Below, piece after piece: positions 12,758 to 24,682 of a stretch of 64,000 bases of DNA. The notes under the pieces were generated by a model. That model did no database searches, was not told the DNA's origin, and saw nothing but the letters and a program-made list of their open reading frames with translations. The translations under genes and the position numbers were made by a program. The DNA is from Boswellia sacra (lineage: Eukaryota > Streptophyta > Magnoliopsida > Sapindales > Burseraceae): the NCBI GenBank assembly GCA_013180625.2, contig SNVD02010047.1, positions 124,001-188,000 on the forward strand, read 5' to 3'. The first letter of the stretch is position 1. Each line of letters opens with the position of its first letter.

Positions 12758-13742
12758 CTAACATCCAATACTTTATTTAATTAATTACAAATTTTAAACT
12801 CATATAAAAGAATAATAATACAAGATAAAATAATTAAATAAGATGCTTAGTTAGTTAAATCTGAGTATTAATCAAAAGCAGAAATCTATGATGATCAACA
12901 CGAAAACTACCCATCAGCACATTATGGATGATGCCATGATGGGGATTTGTGTCTAACGAAAAATCAATATTGTTATTAATTTATTTTTTAATATTTAAGA
13001 GTTAAGATTATTCATCTTGGTCCTCCTTATCATAATTATGTTTCCATGAAAACAACATCTTCTACACCATCCATACAAGATAATCTCAGCCTCTCCTAAC
13101 TATACTATCCATTAAAAAAAAAAAAAAAAAACTTTTGTGGGTTTTTATGAAGTACCCTTATTAAATTGATTGTACTTATTTTTTATATTGCATTACAAGT
13201 CTTTCATAATTTATAGTAAAAATTTGAAGTCAAGAATACTATTCCATGAGAATGGTAGCAAAAGAACTAATTCTAATTCATCTGACTTTGACTTTAACTA
13301 AAAATAAAAATGCTTCCAAATTTGTTCGCTTTACCAAACCAGATTTGAAGTCAAGAATGTTATTCCATAAGGGCAGTTTAATTAAGCAATTCAGAAAGTG
13401 TGAGGAAGGTGCATGAAGATGAAGGTGGTAATAATTGGAGACCAAAAAAAAAAAATTACAATTTAAAGAGTAACTAAATTAAGACATTTCTATGATCTAC
13501 TAATAGTAGAAGTATTTCACATTTGGAAATTTAAATTTTCTTCAACTACAATTTGGATAAGTCAAGGTTACGATTACTTTTGTATTTCAAAAAAAAAAAA
13601 TTTAACGACTTTGCTAAGACACTAATCACAAACCTTTTATAAATGAAAACGAGATATCACTATTTATATCATACCGAAATCATATAAGAAAAGATTTTAT
13701 CAAAGTCTTACAAAAGAATTATATTATATCTATTATAACATA

Positions 13743-13912
13743 ATATATGTACCTCATTTACAACTATTTTTTTTAACAACTTAGATGGGTGGAATATTAG
13801 TGGATGGATAATTACCATGTCTACAATTTAACTTCCTTTATTTATGTTTGTTTTCTACCCATCTAATAATATTTTACGAACTCAAGTTGTATAAAGTGAG
13901 TACAATTTATAT
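13743..13912. mobile_element. MITE related to family A
   Basis: The left arm tatatgtacctcatttacaac is followed by taacaacttagatgggtgg. The right arm has ctacccatctaataat, cgaactcaagttgtataaag and gtgagtac. The arms are imperfect inverted copies. Confidence 0.5.
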
Positions 13913-14160
13913 TTATTTGACTTTATAAGAATAACATTATTCTATATGAAATGGTTAGGTTTAATGACATCACTTTTTTTAACACAAATTTATATACAAA
14001 TTGTAAGTCACATAATCAATGCAATTTTAACCATTGATATTGAATATGACATTTGTCATTCTTGATATGTATTATATTCAATCTCCACAATTGAAAATGC
14101 ACTGATATAATGACTCGTAATTTATGTAAAAAAAGAAAAACTATGAACCCTTATGTAAAA

Positions 14161-14343
14161 AGAATAATATTATATATATAATTAAATCTTCCTACAATCT
14201 CAGTTAATAAATTCTTATTGGAGGTACAATTATCATGTCGTGTATGGTAACTTTCCTTACTCATTTTTATTTTTTACTCTTTCAATAAATTTTTCCTTAT
14301 TCAGATTATAAGAAATTGATCGTAGATGCAGCATTGCTCATAC
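14161..14343. mobile_element. MITE related to family A (degraded)
   Basis: It starts agaataatattatatata and ends gatcgtagatgcagcattgc. Internal arms match those of the 18790-18984 element, but with more changes. Confidence 0.45.
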
Positions 14344-15028
14344 AACAATTTTAATATAATAAAACATAAAGTCTTCGTAAAGTAAATTTTGATAAAGAGT
14401 TTGAACGTATTCTTTAATGATATCTATTGAAGATTGTGTAATTTTATTATTAAATTTATTTTAATAAAATGTTAAATAATTTTTATTCAAAAATATAATT
14501 ATTAAAAAATATTAAGTGTTCGAGACATTAACATATATAAGTGTTTTCAACACACTTTAAAATTACTCTTGTTAAAATCGTCATTATATATTTCATGACA
14601 TTATGTTACGTGATATGAAAATTGAAGTATCATATTTTGAAATAAATTTTGTATTAATTTATGATTGAAAAATCATAAATTAAAACTAATAATGTGCACG
14701 AGTGAAATTTGATATACAAAAATTGTTAGCGGATATAAAAAATTCTAATTGGGTCGCATCAATCATTCATGGCATTGGGAAACAAACACGCCATTATATG
14801 AATTATTCCGTTGACGTGTCGATTTTGCATTGGAAGGCTGGTATCAATCAATAGAGTGGAGGTGGACACTACGCGGGCGAGGCGAAGGGAAGAGGATTAA
14901 CTCACAAATTTCCAAAACTACCCTTTCGAAACAAGAACAAAAGGTAGGCACCACAGTTCAATGAACAAAGGGAGGACGTGAACCCGACTAATAAAATCCA
15001 GTTAAATGAACTGCTTCAGATCCGTTTC

Positions 15029-15036
15029 TATAAATA
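15029..15036 (+). promoter_or_regulatory. TATA box of the ankyrin/CCCH gene
   Basis: TATAAATA lies 225 bp upstream of the proposed ATG. It is followed about 50 bp later by a CT-rich tract (tttttctctctctagtctct) typical of plant 5' UTRs. Confidence 0.65.
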
Positions 15037-15253
15037 CCTCCACCTCGTAAGTAATTTTTTAAAGTTAGAGCTCTCCTGCAGTTTTTCTCTCTCTAGTCTC
15101 TAGTGTCAGTTTGTAGTAGCTAGGCACCAGAGCACTAACGCAAAACGACAACTCAAAAGCTCTCTTGATATATGATGAGTTTGTTTTACACTTCACAATT
15201 CATTGTACATTTTTCCGGTGAAGCTGATTTGCTGTAGAAATTAGGGTTTCAAG

Positions 15254-15529
15254 ATGAATCTGGTGCGAAACTTCTCCGATTTCGATTTTATTCCTTGCTT
15301 TTATTTTTCTTGAATTCTTGGAACACTTTCTGCATTTTCTCGAGAAACAACTGCATTTTTTAATGCTTTTTAATATTCTCTGAGCTTTATTTCGTTCCTT
15401 TTAAGCAAATGTGCGAGAATTCATTTTCTCCGAAAATTTTTGTTTTGTTTTTTTTTTCAGTCAAATAAATAAAATTTAGGTGGCCATAAACTGATAAAGT
15501 CACTGATTTTCCTTGTTATTATTTATTTT

Positions 15530-15567
<38 letters not shown>

Positions 15568-18500
15568 CCCTCTAGCTTCATTTCATTTCCTTTTTAGTCA
15601 AGCTTGTGTAAAGACCGGAGTTTCTTTTAAAAAAATTTTGGATTTTCTCGAGAAAAGGAAATAGATTTTGTGTGTTTGTCAAAGTAAGGAAATCGGTTCG
15701 TTTCTCCAAGCTCCATTCTACTCCCTATCATGAAATTTTGATTTCCAAAAAGAAAAAGCCTTATTCAAGTGTCTCCTAGACTCACTGAAAAAATTTTCTT
15801 CTCTTTTTCCAAATTTCTTCACTTTCTTGCCGAAATCTTGGATTTTCTCACATTTTCTCGGAAATTTTGGATTTTCTTGGGAAACAAAATGTCTTTTAAT
15901 GTCCATGAAAAGTGACTAAAATCTTTTTTTTTTTTTTAACAAAATTACAGGAGACACGGATGTTAAGCTCAACAGATTTCTTAAATACAGTACCAAAATG
16001 TGTGCTCTCTTCATGTTCAAGTACGCTAGCGGACTTGGAAACGAGCCTCATCAAAGCGATCATACTCGACGACAAAGATCAGCTCATAAGCCTCTCGAAG
16101 CCTCTCATCAACTACGACGACGCAGCTCTCAAAACGACAACGTCGACTCTCTCCACGCTCCTCCACTTCTGCTGCGACCTCGACTCCGTCAACTGCGCCA
16201 CCTCGCTTCTCAACGGTGACCTCGGAGGACTCGTGGCCGCGGTCAACAAGGTCGACAGTGTCACTGGCCTCTTGCCGATTCACGTGGCGGCGGAGTCGCA
16301 CGCGGCGCGTTGCCTGGAGTTGCTGCTGAAGAAACGCGCCCGCACCGACGTTAGGAGTAAGGGCGGACGTGGAGTGCTAGCCCTAGAGCTGTGTTTGTCC
16401 AGTAGCAGGTAAAGATCGTCCAAAATGAAACACGTCGTTTTCACTTTACAGTTTCTGATTATATAAAAGTGTAAAAGCTTCAGCCTTTAGCTTTATTACC
16501 TGGGACAAAAACGGAAAAAGCATTTGCCCTTTTGTTAGAAGTGGAACTTGTTTTGCTTTGCTTTCCTGTTTTTGTCTTCTCAAATTGTTTTCTTATGTAC
16601 TTGTGATTGTTTCAGGATGGATGTGATCTGGAACCCTGATGACTACTCCATTGAAGACTTGGTAGTCATGCTTGGTGAAAAGGTTTGAAATAAAAGAATC
16701 CTTATTTGACGTCTCTGAGTAAAGAAAAATTAGTTGGATTTGATGTTTCAGAAACGCAATAACAGTCTTGGCTTCAAAAAACGAAAACAACTAAAATATA
16801 TATCTAAACAAATTTCTAAAAATAAATAAATAATGAAAGCAATATTTAAGAGTCATTTCTTGGTAGCTAATCAAATTTGGTAAACTTGGGAAAATTAACA
16901 AGAAAGTAGAGGAGGATTAAATTCATTGATTGAACTTTTGGTTTTCTTTATTTCTTTTCTTTTACAGGATTTGACGTCGGTCAAACTACTGAGTGAGAGA
17001 ACGAAGGAAATAGACGAAGTGGCGTATGCGAGTGCTGTCGGAGGCCGAATAGTGGAACTTGCTGCGCTGCTTGTAGTGGCGGCAGAGAAGGTGAACCAAT
17101 CGATTTTGGTGTTACACGACGCCGACTTGGGATCCAAAGAGAAGACGACGATTTACGAAAGCGTGATTCGACAGGCGTTGTTGTTGGGTCGCGCAACGAC
17201 GCCGTTGCGAGCCGTTAAACGGAACTGTGTACCGACGAAGAACGAGTCTGCTGAGAAGAGAAAGCTCTTGCTTTGTGAAATAGAGTTGCTCCAGCTCTTC
17301 GGGGCTGTAGCCAACACTGGCTGTACGGACAAGAAGGTGGCATCACCCTTGATCATCGCAGCCCAGGTAATTTATACACATATATAAAACGTTTTTCGCA
17401 TTTTAGTAACTGTTAACTTCAATCTCGATGATGATTTGGAGAACCATCCTGGAGGGGAAGCCAGATTTGATCGAATGGACTTTTATGGCCCCCGTTAAAT
17501 ATACGTGTTAGATATCATATTACAATCATTTGATTAATGAATTGTGGGGCACTTTCGTAAACATAAGATCCACAACATAGGAGCTCTTTTTGTCCTCATA
17601 TAATATAATATCTGATCCGATAGTTTTATCCTGCTTTCAGTTTCAATAACTCAGAAAGGTACAATACACAGGCACAACCACAGATATATATGCATTATAT
17701 TATATTCTCAACCTTAAAAGTAGTCTGCTTCCCTGGATTGCATTGTAATAAACAATATCATCTCATTGTGTTAAGTTCTTTTGACTATTGAATGTTTCGT
17801 TTGTATGATAAAGACGAAACATAATCATGCTAGGAAGAATCTATTAACATTGAAGGATAGTAATAATTAATAAAAGTTTGTCTCGGTCCACAAGTTTATA
17901 TACGGAGAAAGTCTACCATGCTGCGACTGCACCTTGCGTAGCATTGATGTGGCGTAGCCAACTAAAAAAATTTTTTTAAAGTACTGTAAAAAGCAATTCT
18001 TCTCAGATAAACAGTAACTATATTTTGAAAGCCTCTCGTTAGCAGGCTGCATCACATCAGTATTATCACGTAGTGCAACATCTCATATATATATATATAT
18101 ATAAGTAGAAGTAATCATTTAGAAATAAATTGTCTTATGACTCATTAATCAAATAAATAAATTTTTTAGAATCTTTAAAATCTTCAATTCAAGGAAGAAG
18201 TGATCTATTCTCTCCTTATTGGTTAATCCTCAAACCTACTCCTACTTCTTTTACTCTATCAACGAATCTTATTCTTAGATCTTGTTCATGAGATTGAAAA
18301 AAATAAATATTTTTATGTACCATTCTAATTTCTATGTGTATTAATTAAACTACTAAAGTATCATATATTTTATTGCTTTATACTTTCATTTTCTCATTAT
18401 CTTTTATTTATTGTCTTCTTTGCTTTCTTCATATTAATAGAAAACTCTAGAGTATATCTTTTCATTTCACAGGTCGAAGCAAGAAATAAACTTCGAATAT

Positions 18501-21500
18501 CTTTCTATTTTTTTTTTATCCTTATTGATATGAATAATAGACTGGAGGTACTTTTTATGAAAAAAATACTGTGATGACTCTTATGATTAAAAAGAAGATT
18601 TGGACAAATATTAGAGAAGAATTACGGTCAATTTTAGAATAGAAATGATCCGTAGATAATATGATGTAAGTTTGTAACATTAGGCAAAAAATTTGTGTGT
18701 AACACTATTTTTTTTTAGATGATGCGTAATACTATTTTTACAAACCTTTTTATACAAATTACCTATACAAATATAATAGAATTATAGAAAAGTAATGCTA
18801 TATCTACAACTCATTTATAACAAGTTTTTACAATCTGAGTTGGCAAACTATCAAGGGATAGATAAAAAATTAAAATAAAAAAAGTTAAATTTAATAACAT
18901 GGTAATTATTTATCCAATACTATTTGAACAATTCAACTTGTATAAAAAAGATAGTTGTAGATGAGTCGTGGATGTAATATTATTTATTAGAGAGAAGTAA
19001 TTTAAAGAAATAATAATATTAATTAAAGCTTATGATGTGATAATCATTTAACAATCCCACATGAGTTATAATAAGAGTTTGTATGTGTAGCATTTTACTT
19101 ATAAAAACTTTTTTATACAGTTTATTATACAAATTGATGTTGTCTGATGGACAAAAATGCCCTCATCTCATTTCTACCTCATCTTTGTGCATAAAATAAT
19201 AAAACCTTTATTAAGGCGGAGTTTTGCAATCATATAATAATGACACATGAGTTTGTAAGACTGATGTCTAAAAAGTAGTGTTATACATTCAAACTCTTTT
19301 ATTACAAAATCAATGAAATATTTACTATAATTTTAACATATCTTAGACGCTATTAAACCAATATTTCTTGTAATTCTGATGGTTTTTTACTAATCTAAGA
19401 TATTAAACCATCTTGTTGATGTAATTGTTGGTGATATGAGAAACAAATTAACATTTTCTTTGTTTGATGATTAATAGATAATTTTTACATAAAGCTCGTC
19501 CATAAAATTCAAAGCGTAGTACAGCACATTACATCACTCATGAAGTATCCTCATTTGGTTATGTAATTTGTAACCAGGGCTTATAGTACTTGCATGCAGG
19601 CTGGAGATGAAGCTGTCCTTGAACTACTTCTGAAGTCGAATATGGACGTTAATGATGCTGATGCTGATGGAAACACTGCGCTTCATTTGTCTCTCAAGAC
19701 ATCAACCAGCTCATGCCAACATGTCAAGCAGAATAGGTTTCTCTCTTGCGCCTGTGCGTTCTTTCGGACTCAGACAGTGGCCTTGTTGACATATAATTGT
19801 TCTTCTATTCGCAGGATTGTAGATCTATTATTAAAGCGTGGCGCCCGAGTAAGCCAAAGAAACAAGTTAGGGCTAACTGCTCATCACATTGCAGCTGCGA
19901 ATGGCAATTCACAGGCACTTGAGGTATACTTATATATATATATATATATTACTTCTTTGTGTCTCCTCTTGGCTCTTGCAATTCTATAATTTTAGCAATT
20001 AATATTCTATTTGCAACCAAAAATAAACTCTTTTTACAGTCCCAATTTATTATCTTAAAAATGTCTAATGGCATTGAGTGGACAGGTCTTTCTATTGGAA
20101 GACCCAGATGGTATTAACTCCAAAACGATACAGAAGGAAACACCACTATTTTTTGCTGTCAAGAATGACCATATGAACTGTGCTGAGCTTCTTTTGAGTC
20201 GGGGAGCAAATAGTGAAGTCCTGAATTTGCGGTTGGATCAACAACTCACTCTTTCATTTATAATATCATTTTTGTCATCTTTCTATAATTATTCTTTGAG
20301 AGAGTTGAAATTCAACTTCGAATTGCTGATATTATTTGAGTGTCTGTGTAACAACTTTTGTCATCCCCAGTAAAGAGAGGCCTATAGACTTGGCAAAGTC
20401 GCAAGACATGCGTTTCTTGCTAAAGGCAGCGAATATTTGTCACAGTAAGTTGAACTTGAATGAGTATAGTTAAGATATGAAATGCTTTTATTATGTTCCC
20501 TTTGATTCCTTTTCTTCAATCTGATGCCCTTGTTTGAATACGCAGTGAATCGTGCTCTTACCATTCAACAGAAATATTCTGCTTGCATGGAAGGTGATGA
20601 AGTTTCAGGCACTTGCGAAGCACTATTGTCCATGACAGATGAAGACACTGATATTGAGAGGTGACCACCTACATGGAAACTTAAAAATCAAATAAAATTA
20701 CGATTCTTTTGTTTCTGTATTGTTTTAATAGTTTTCTAGTGCTTTTGAACTTCAGAATCTGTCCAAGCACGAAGACAGAGGTTTGTAAGTATTTTGAATC
20801 TCCCAGTGGATGCGCTAGAGGGGATAAGTGTTTTTATGCTCACGGAGAGGAGGAGCTTCAGAAGATGAAGAAGCTGGGAGATCACTTGATTCGTTCTCCT
20901 GTAGCAGAGGGATTCAAACGTAAAATTTTTGTGGGGGGCCTCCCTCTTTCGCTGGATTCTGGTGAGAATCCTGCCGCAAATAACTCATTGGAATCAAATT
21001 CAAGAGTCACATTCCAATTAGTGAAAGTACTAGACATTACTTTCTTTGTTAAAAGTATTTTTACTGAATCACCTGATTCTCTCATCTCAATTTTATGAAT
21101 CAGACTCGCTTTGGGAATTTTTTGAAGGACATTTTGGGTCGGTTGAAGATGCCATAGTTGTTGGAGTTCAAACAGAAAAGCAGATACATTCACGAGGATT
21201 TGGCTTTGTAACCTTCGTAAGCGAGGAATCTGTTTCTGCTGCTGTTCAAGCACGCTATTTAGAAATTATGGGCAAGCACGTCGAGATTAAAAGCGCTATC
21301 CCAAAATGTCTTTTACTCGCCGAGTTGGAGAAACAATCAGTTCGACAACAAGATCCGGATCATAACGAACAGTCTCAACCACAAGCACAAATGCCAGGTG
21401 AGAACACCAGAGAAGAGATGTCTACTAGAAAGCTTAAAGAGGAGACGCCCAGTAGGAAGATTAGAGAAGAGATGCCATGCAGAGAGGCTACAGAAGAGAG

Positions 21501-22684
21501 CAAACGTGAACAAACTTCTTGGGCTGAAAAATTGCAACATGGTCAGCCAAAAACGCGTGCCAGCGAATGTCAAGCGCATGTAACCACATCTGAGGATAAA
21601 AACACGCCTAAATGGGTCAGGACTTTGAAAAGGTGGCTACCCCGCTACTTAAAACATCTATATAAGCATCCGGGTGAAGGAGAATATGCGCTATCATCTC
21701 TGAAAGCGGATTTCAAAGCTGCATTTCACATGGAACTGGATCATGCCTCTCTTGGTTACTCAAAGCTCAGTGAATTTATGAAAACCTTTCCGGACATTTG
21801 TCGTGTGAAGGCTGGGTCTATGGGTAACGCAGGATCTCCTAATCACATGGTACTCCTTCCTAGCCTTCCTAAGCCGAAATCGAGAGTTCTACCTCCACTC
21901 AAAACGCCTAACTCGTCCTTCCCAGTTACATCAATTGGTGACCGCGGGCATAGTGATTCTAAGGATTCCGAGTCTCTGGACATTGAGTCAGTAGTAAGAG
22001 AATATGCTGGCTTCATCAATAGCAGTACTGAGGGAAATGCATCTTACGAGGTAACTGAAAGTGGTCCAGTTCAGAAGGATTCATCAGCAGTCGTGAATTC
22101 GGCCCGGCAGGATACATCACGTGGTGTGCATCCTAGGTTTCTTCAGTTTTTGCAGCCAGGATCTTTCTCCATTACTCAAGCATCCACATATCACGGAGGT
22201 GATGGAGGTTCAAGAGACCCAAACAACCGGAGAGTACACCTGGAGGGGTCTATAACAATAATACCTACGCTGAGTCATCCGGTTCTGGAGTGGCTTGCCA
22301 GGAGAAAGAAAATCTCATCTAAGTTCTTTCTTCGTGAATTTGATTTCTATGAAGTGAGCATGCAATGAGCCACACTTAATTACTCTCTTTGATAATTAAA
22401 GAGGTTTTCATTGTGAATTGATCATTTTGTGGGTGTGCATGCAGAATTATAAGGCAAGCCTTGGCCTAGGAAGATGCTTTGCGTGCAACCAACTTGTGAT
22501 GATGTGGGCAAACGATCCCTGCAGACACTTGCTATGGTGTGGTGCATGTAAACTAGAGGCTGAACAAGCTGGTGGCAGATTTGATCACAAATGCGTGGTG
22601 TGTGATGTGCAACTAGAGAGTTTCATATTAGTTCTACCAGATATACAGCCTTGGATTGTATATAGAAATCCCCCCCAGTATTGA
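15254..22684 (+). CDS. Ankyrin / CCCH zinc finger / RRM / LOTUS (OST-HTH) / RING-like protein
   Basis: Twelve exons: 15254-15262, 15951-16408, 16616-16682, 16968-17366, 19600-19736, 19815-19923, 20086-20231, 20371-20444, 20546-20660, 20756-20961, 21104-22353 and 22445-22684. All join in phase to 1069 residues. Ankyrin repeats occupy roughly residues 105-140 and 300-440 (GLLPIHVAAE, GNTALHLSL, GLTAHHIAAANG, ETPLFFAVKND). A C-x8-C-x5-C-x3-H finger has C515, C524, C530 and H534. An RRM at about 560-640 has IFVGGL and RGFGFVTF. A Lys/Glu-rich linker precedes a LOTUS/OST-HTH domain at about 742-815 (WLPRYLKHLY, YSKLSEFMKTFPDIC). The C-terminus (about 998-1045) is RING-like: C-x2-C, then CRH, C-x2-C and C-x2-C. 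CCCH and RRM bind RNA, LOTUS binds RNA or helicases, and RING suggests ubiquitin ligase activity; the combined role is unknown. Exon 1 encodes only MNL, so an alternative start is the ATG at 15960. Confidence 0.85.
15534..15566. repeat. (TTTTG)n microsatellite in intron 1
   Basis: About six head-to-tail TTTTG units lie in the first intron of the ankyrin/CCCH gene. Confidence 0.85.
18790..18984. mobile_element. MITE, family A copy, in intron 4 of the ankyrin/CCCH gene
   Basis: The left end aaagtaatgctatatctaca with actcatttataacaag is mirrored by the right end (gatagttgtagatgagtcgtg with gatgtaatattattt). Arms are about 50 bp. The element sits in the 2.2-kb intron 17367-19599 and helps explain its size. 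Confidence 0.65.
19073..19298. mobile_element. MITE, second family, in intron 4 of the ankyrin/CCCH gene
   Basis: The left end aagagtttgtatgtgtagca and right end (tagtgttatacattcaaactctt) are imperfect inverted repeats. The interior is non-coding. It lies about 90 bp beyond the family A copy. Confidence 0.55.
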
Positions 22685-24682
22685 TGAGTTGCCTCCTTTA
22701 TATCATCCTGATAGATGAATGTAAGGTGATGCCAAACCCTCCTTTTTCTGAATTCTATATATATATAAATGCTCCAATATTAATTCTTCGTTTTTTCTTT
22801 TGTAGTCTATAAAGAGGATGTCTCCCTTGACTTGCTGATGGAGTCGTTATACGGGAGTGTGTATAGCTGCTCATATTCAATGTACTACAAACTATTGCTC
22901 TCAGAACTCATATTCATAGAAAGTAGAGGTGTCCGACGTTGTAAATATACACGCTAGACTCGGGCAATCTTTCATCTCTTTTGTTGATTGTATATCAAAA
23001 GAAAGGTAGTGTAGATTGAGGGTACATAGTCATTGAATACTCTACGTATTACTGTAGAATTTGTCCTTTATGTGTGAATGTGATGGTATTGAGAACTTTT
23101 GACCATGAACCACATAGGAAATGCTTCTTCTCATTAGAGTAATGACATACAAAATAATAATAATGATAATAATAATAATAAACGAAAAACAGTATTACAG
23201 TTTCTTTTCTGAGCTTGAAAAGACAAAATGCTTCACCGACTTCCTGGACTTTCTCTATAATCATAATTTTTTTCGGTTAAGTTTTAGCTGTACTCGGTGA
23301 AGTGGGGAGTTTTTAACTCTTAAGCAATCATATTACTTTTCTTGCTTCTATAATTATAAGCTGGTGTGGTGCGGTGACTTGAAGTTTGTGGACAAGGAAA
23401 TTAAAGGTGGAATGGGGTATGCCCGTTTAATGGAAGGGGGAATTTTGTCTTTATCTCCGCTGTCGTCTCTTGCGTCAAGTGTCAACAACTCATCTGTTCT
23501 TGTCGTACCTATTGCTCCCCCGTTATCCTAAAAGCACAGAAAGAAAGATTTGCCCTAATGGCCTATGCACTAGCCTTTAGTAGAAAAATACAAAAGCTTT
23601 AAAAAAAATGAGAATGCAAAAGGTCGACAAATCTTAGGGCTATTTTGGATATAGCAAATTCTTTTTTTTTTTCTATTATAATATGTTTGGAATTATGAAG
23701 TAAAATATCTATATGTTAAATAAACCAACTCAGTAGCTCTATATCTTAACCAACGCTTATTGAAATTTCATTAACACTTGATACAAGTTTTAGGGACTGA
23801 TAGTTCTTTTAACTCCGAAGTTTGAGACTTAAAGTTCTTTTCGTGATTTTTTTTCTTAAAATAAAACTTAATCTAAGATATTTTTATCTGAATAGAAAAA
23901 AACTAAAAATTTTAACTTTTTTCTGAATACAAATATCTAAACAATTTTTTACTCTTTTAATTTTCTTAAATGCTTCTATAAAATTCATTTATGATTGATT
24001 TGTAGATAGCATAATATTTTAATTTTGGAACATGATTCTTTATATATTTTTAAAATTATTTTGTAATCATTAAACTTATTTATATATCAAAATCTTTAAA
24101 AAAAATCTTTACCCAATTATATATATTTAAATAAAGTAAATTCATAATAAATTTAGGTATACATATATTTTTACTATATCGAATAAGATCACAAAAATAA
24201 TATATATAAATAGTGATATATATCTAAAAATTTTAGTTTTCAAACATTTCAATTCAGATATTAAAATAAAAAAAACAAACATATCATTAAGATTTTTATA
24301 TTCAAACTTATTAGATTTAACATAAAAAAAAATAATCGTCCTTTAGAAATTAAGTGATTCTCAGGACTTTTCAAGTTATGCGTCTATTGTAGAGAGTTAC
24401 ATCCTTACTCTTTAAAAATGAAAGGCATTTAAAAGATTTAGGTAGTAAATTTTGATCATTAACTTAATTAGACAATAAAAAAGTAAAGATTTCATTAGAT
24501 AATTAAAATAATTGTGATTTTGTTAATACTCAAATGAGTGTCCGAGGCCATTACTTGCATTTGCCTAGAAAGATAACTTTCATAGTTTATGAACCAGTTT
24601 ATAAATTTATAATTGTAAATTCTGCGGTAATATTGGTGTTTTGGCCTACAATCATTGCGTACATAGGCCTTGGATTGTCATC
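22685..24682. other. Intergenic region downstream of the ankyrin/CCCH gene
   Basis: It holds the probable 3' UTR (to about 23.0 kb), a short (ATA/ATG)n stretch near 23155-23180 and the second copy of the dispersed element (23780-24345). No convincing coding exon was seen. Confidence 0.6.
23780..24345. mobile_element. Dispersed AT-rich element, copy 2
   Basis: Collinear match to 9430-10012, including aaacttaatctaagatattt, tatctgaatagaaaaa and tttcaattcagatatt. Its right end (aataatcgtcc) corresponds to the aaaatcgcccc end of copy 1. It is degraded by small indels. Confidence 0.55.

Larger units (their letters stand above)
8659..15028. other. Gene-free, MITE-rich intergenic region
   Basis: About 6.4 kb of very AT-rich DNA separates the NRP1 promoter from the ankyrin/CCCH gene promoter. 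No intact gene was recognised. It contains one copy of a dispersed ~580-bp element, several short inverted-repeat elements, and a decayed copy of NRP1 exon 1 with part of its flanks; these are listed separately. Confidence 0.7.
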
